Positions 35,456-35,981 of a stretch of 35,981 bases of DNA are shown one piece after another; the first letter of the stretch is position 1; each line of letters opens with the position of its first letter. The stretch is from a virus: positions 1 through 35,981 of the IMG/VR virus record IMGVR_UViG_3300034012_000717; one strand, written 5' to 3'. The translations under genes were made by a program, and so were the position numbers. Under the pieces are notes generated by a model. The model had not been told where the DNA came from. It did not search any database and saw only the letters and a list, made by a program, of their open reading frames with translations.

Positions 35456-35916
35456 TTAAGTCCTGCCTTCATAAACTCAGCGAACGGGTCAGCGTCCTTC
35501 TGCTGCTGGTCGACCTTCAGCCCTGCCCGGTCAACAGGCGACAGGCCGAACTGCTTGCCGAGTCGGTCGTATTGCCCGCACAGTTTCAAGTAAATCTCAA
35601 TTAGCTTTCCATCAAGCGGCGACGATTCAATTGCCTGCTGCAAGTCGTTGAGCTGTTGACGGATGAACGCCAGTTGATGCAGCTTGCCCTCGTCGCAATT
35701 CTTCAGCACGCTTTCCGGCAGCGTCTCCATTACGTGCCTCCACTGGCGTTTGCCGTCATCACGCAGCGATTCTGGTGGAGTTAATTGCAGTGGTGCGTTG
35801 CTGAATATCACAGACTCCAAACGGTTGCCGTGCCGGTCCTCCCGGTAGGTGCCGTCTAGCTTGTGCTTCGCTGCAATCTTCGGTTTGCGTCCTTGTTGGC
35901 CTTTGTAACCAGCCAT
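35452..35916 (-). CDS. terS: Terminase small subunit (P27-like)
   Basis: A 154-aa protein with GQQGRKPKIAAKHKLDGTYREDRHG, a central helical bundle (GKLHQLAFIRQQLNDLQQAIES) and FGLSPVDRAGLKV, typical of P27-family small terminases that recognise the packaging site. ATG 35916 gives the usual short basic start; a TTG at 35946 with AAGGA upstream is an alternative adding ten residues. Confidence 0.85.
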   Translation of the reverse strand: MAGYKGQQGRKPKIAAKHKLDGTYREDRHGNRLESVIFSNAPLQLTPPESLRDDGKRQWRHVMETLPESVLKNCDEGKLHQLAFIRQQLNDLQQAIESSPLDGKLIEIYLKLCGQYDRLGKQFGLSPVDRAGLKVDQQQKDADPFAEFMKAGLN

Positions 35917-35926
35917 TTTTCGAGTC

Positions 35927-35981
35927 CGTTCGTGTGTAAAGGTCAAAAGAGTCCTTCATTTTGCCAAAATGCGTTCGTGTG
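35927..35981. repeat. Direct and inverted repeats ahead of TerS
   Basis: CGTTCGTGTG occurs at 35927-35936 and again at the window end (35972-35981). Between them is a perfect dyad ATTTTGCCAAAAT (35959-35971). Repeats just before TerS are typical of terminase-binding sites; binding is inferred. Confidence 0.4.

Noticed and set aside
1-35981. Integrase, attachment sites, tRNA genes or CRISPR array
   Set aside because: No recombinase motifs, cloverleaf-like elements or regularly spaced repeats were seen; the repeats at 7.9 kb are too few and lack unique spacers.

Overview
The window looks like most or all of a tailed-phage (siphovirus, HK97-like head) genome. Almost every credible gene lies on the minus strand, so it reads from right to left. 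The gene list is that of a complete virus: packaging, head, connector, tail, regulation, replication/recombination and lysis. The two ends fit together: an HNH nuclease ends at position 42 and a P27-like small terminase begins near 35,916, which is the usual HNH-TerS-TerL order if the molecule is circular or circularly permuted. No integrase, tRNA, rRNA or CRISPR array was seen. The host is probably a Planctomycetota-like bacterium. This is an inference from secreted proteins with Pro/Asp/Glu-rich linkers, a Cys/His-rich motif I associate with planctomycetes and their phages, and a lysis region full of proteases with no recognisable wall hydrolase.

Layout in transcription order. 35.9-30.9 kb: small and large terminase, portal, an FkbM-like methyltransferase and a ClpP-like prohead protease. 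30.8-28.2 kb: major capsid cistron bracketed by two strong hairpins, a small head protein and a DxD glycosyltransferase. 28.2-23.1 kb: head-tail connectors, tail tube, and tail assembly chaperone with a -1 frameshift signal (A AAA AAA, 24688-24682) extending it to about 190 residues, then a short tape measure (458 aa). 23.1-18.7 kb: distal tail/fibre proteins, a small Cys/His protein and a calcineurin-like phosphoesterase. 18.7-18.2 kb: control region with a 63-aa HTH regulator, a GTAAC inverted repeat over its promoter and a possible divergent micro-ORF. 18.2-14.5 kb: many small early genes, a T7 gp1.7-like protein, a winged-helix protein and an AT-rich DGQHR (ParB/DndB-like) gene. 14.6-7.1 kb: SNF2-type helicase carrying an in-frame overprinted endonuclease VII insertion, DNA methyltransferase, RecE-like exonuclease, PP-loop (PAPS reductase-like) protein, RusA resolvase, a replication initiator containing iteron-like repeats, and a probable helicase loader. 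7.1-2.5 kb: trypsin-like, papain-like and metzincin-like proteases with holin- and spanin-like membrane proteins and an RMF-like protein. 2.5-0 kb: SGNH-esterase fibre protein, a small partner and the HNH nuclease.

Genes are tightly packed, with ATGA, TAATG or GTGA stop/start overlaps and clear Shine-Dalgarno sequences, so translational coupling is widespread. The most noteworthy items are the stop-free helicase insertion encoding a nuclease in another frame, a lambda-O-like origin inside the initiator gene, the three-class protease module, and the glycosyltransferase plus sugar-methyltransferase pair in the head operon.
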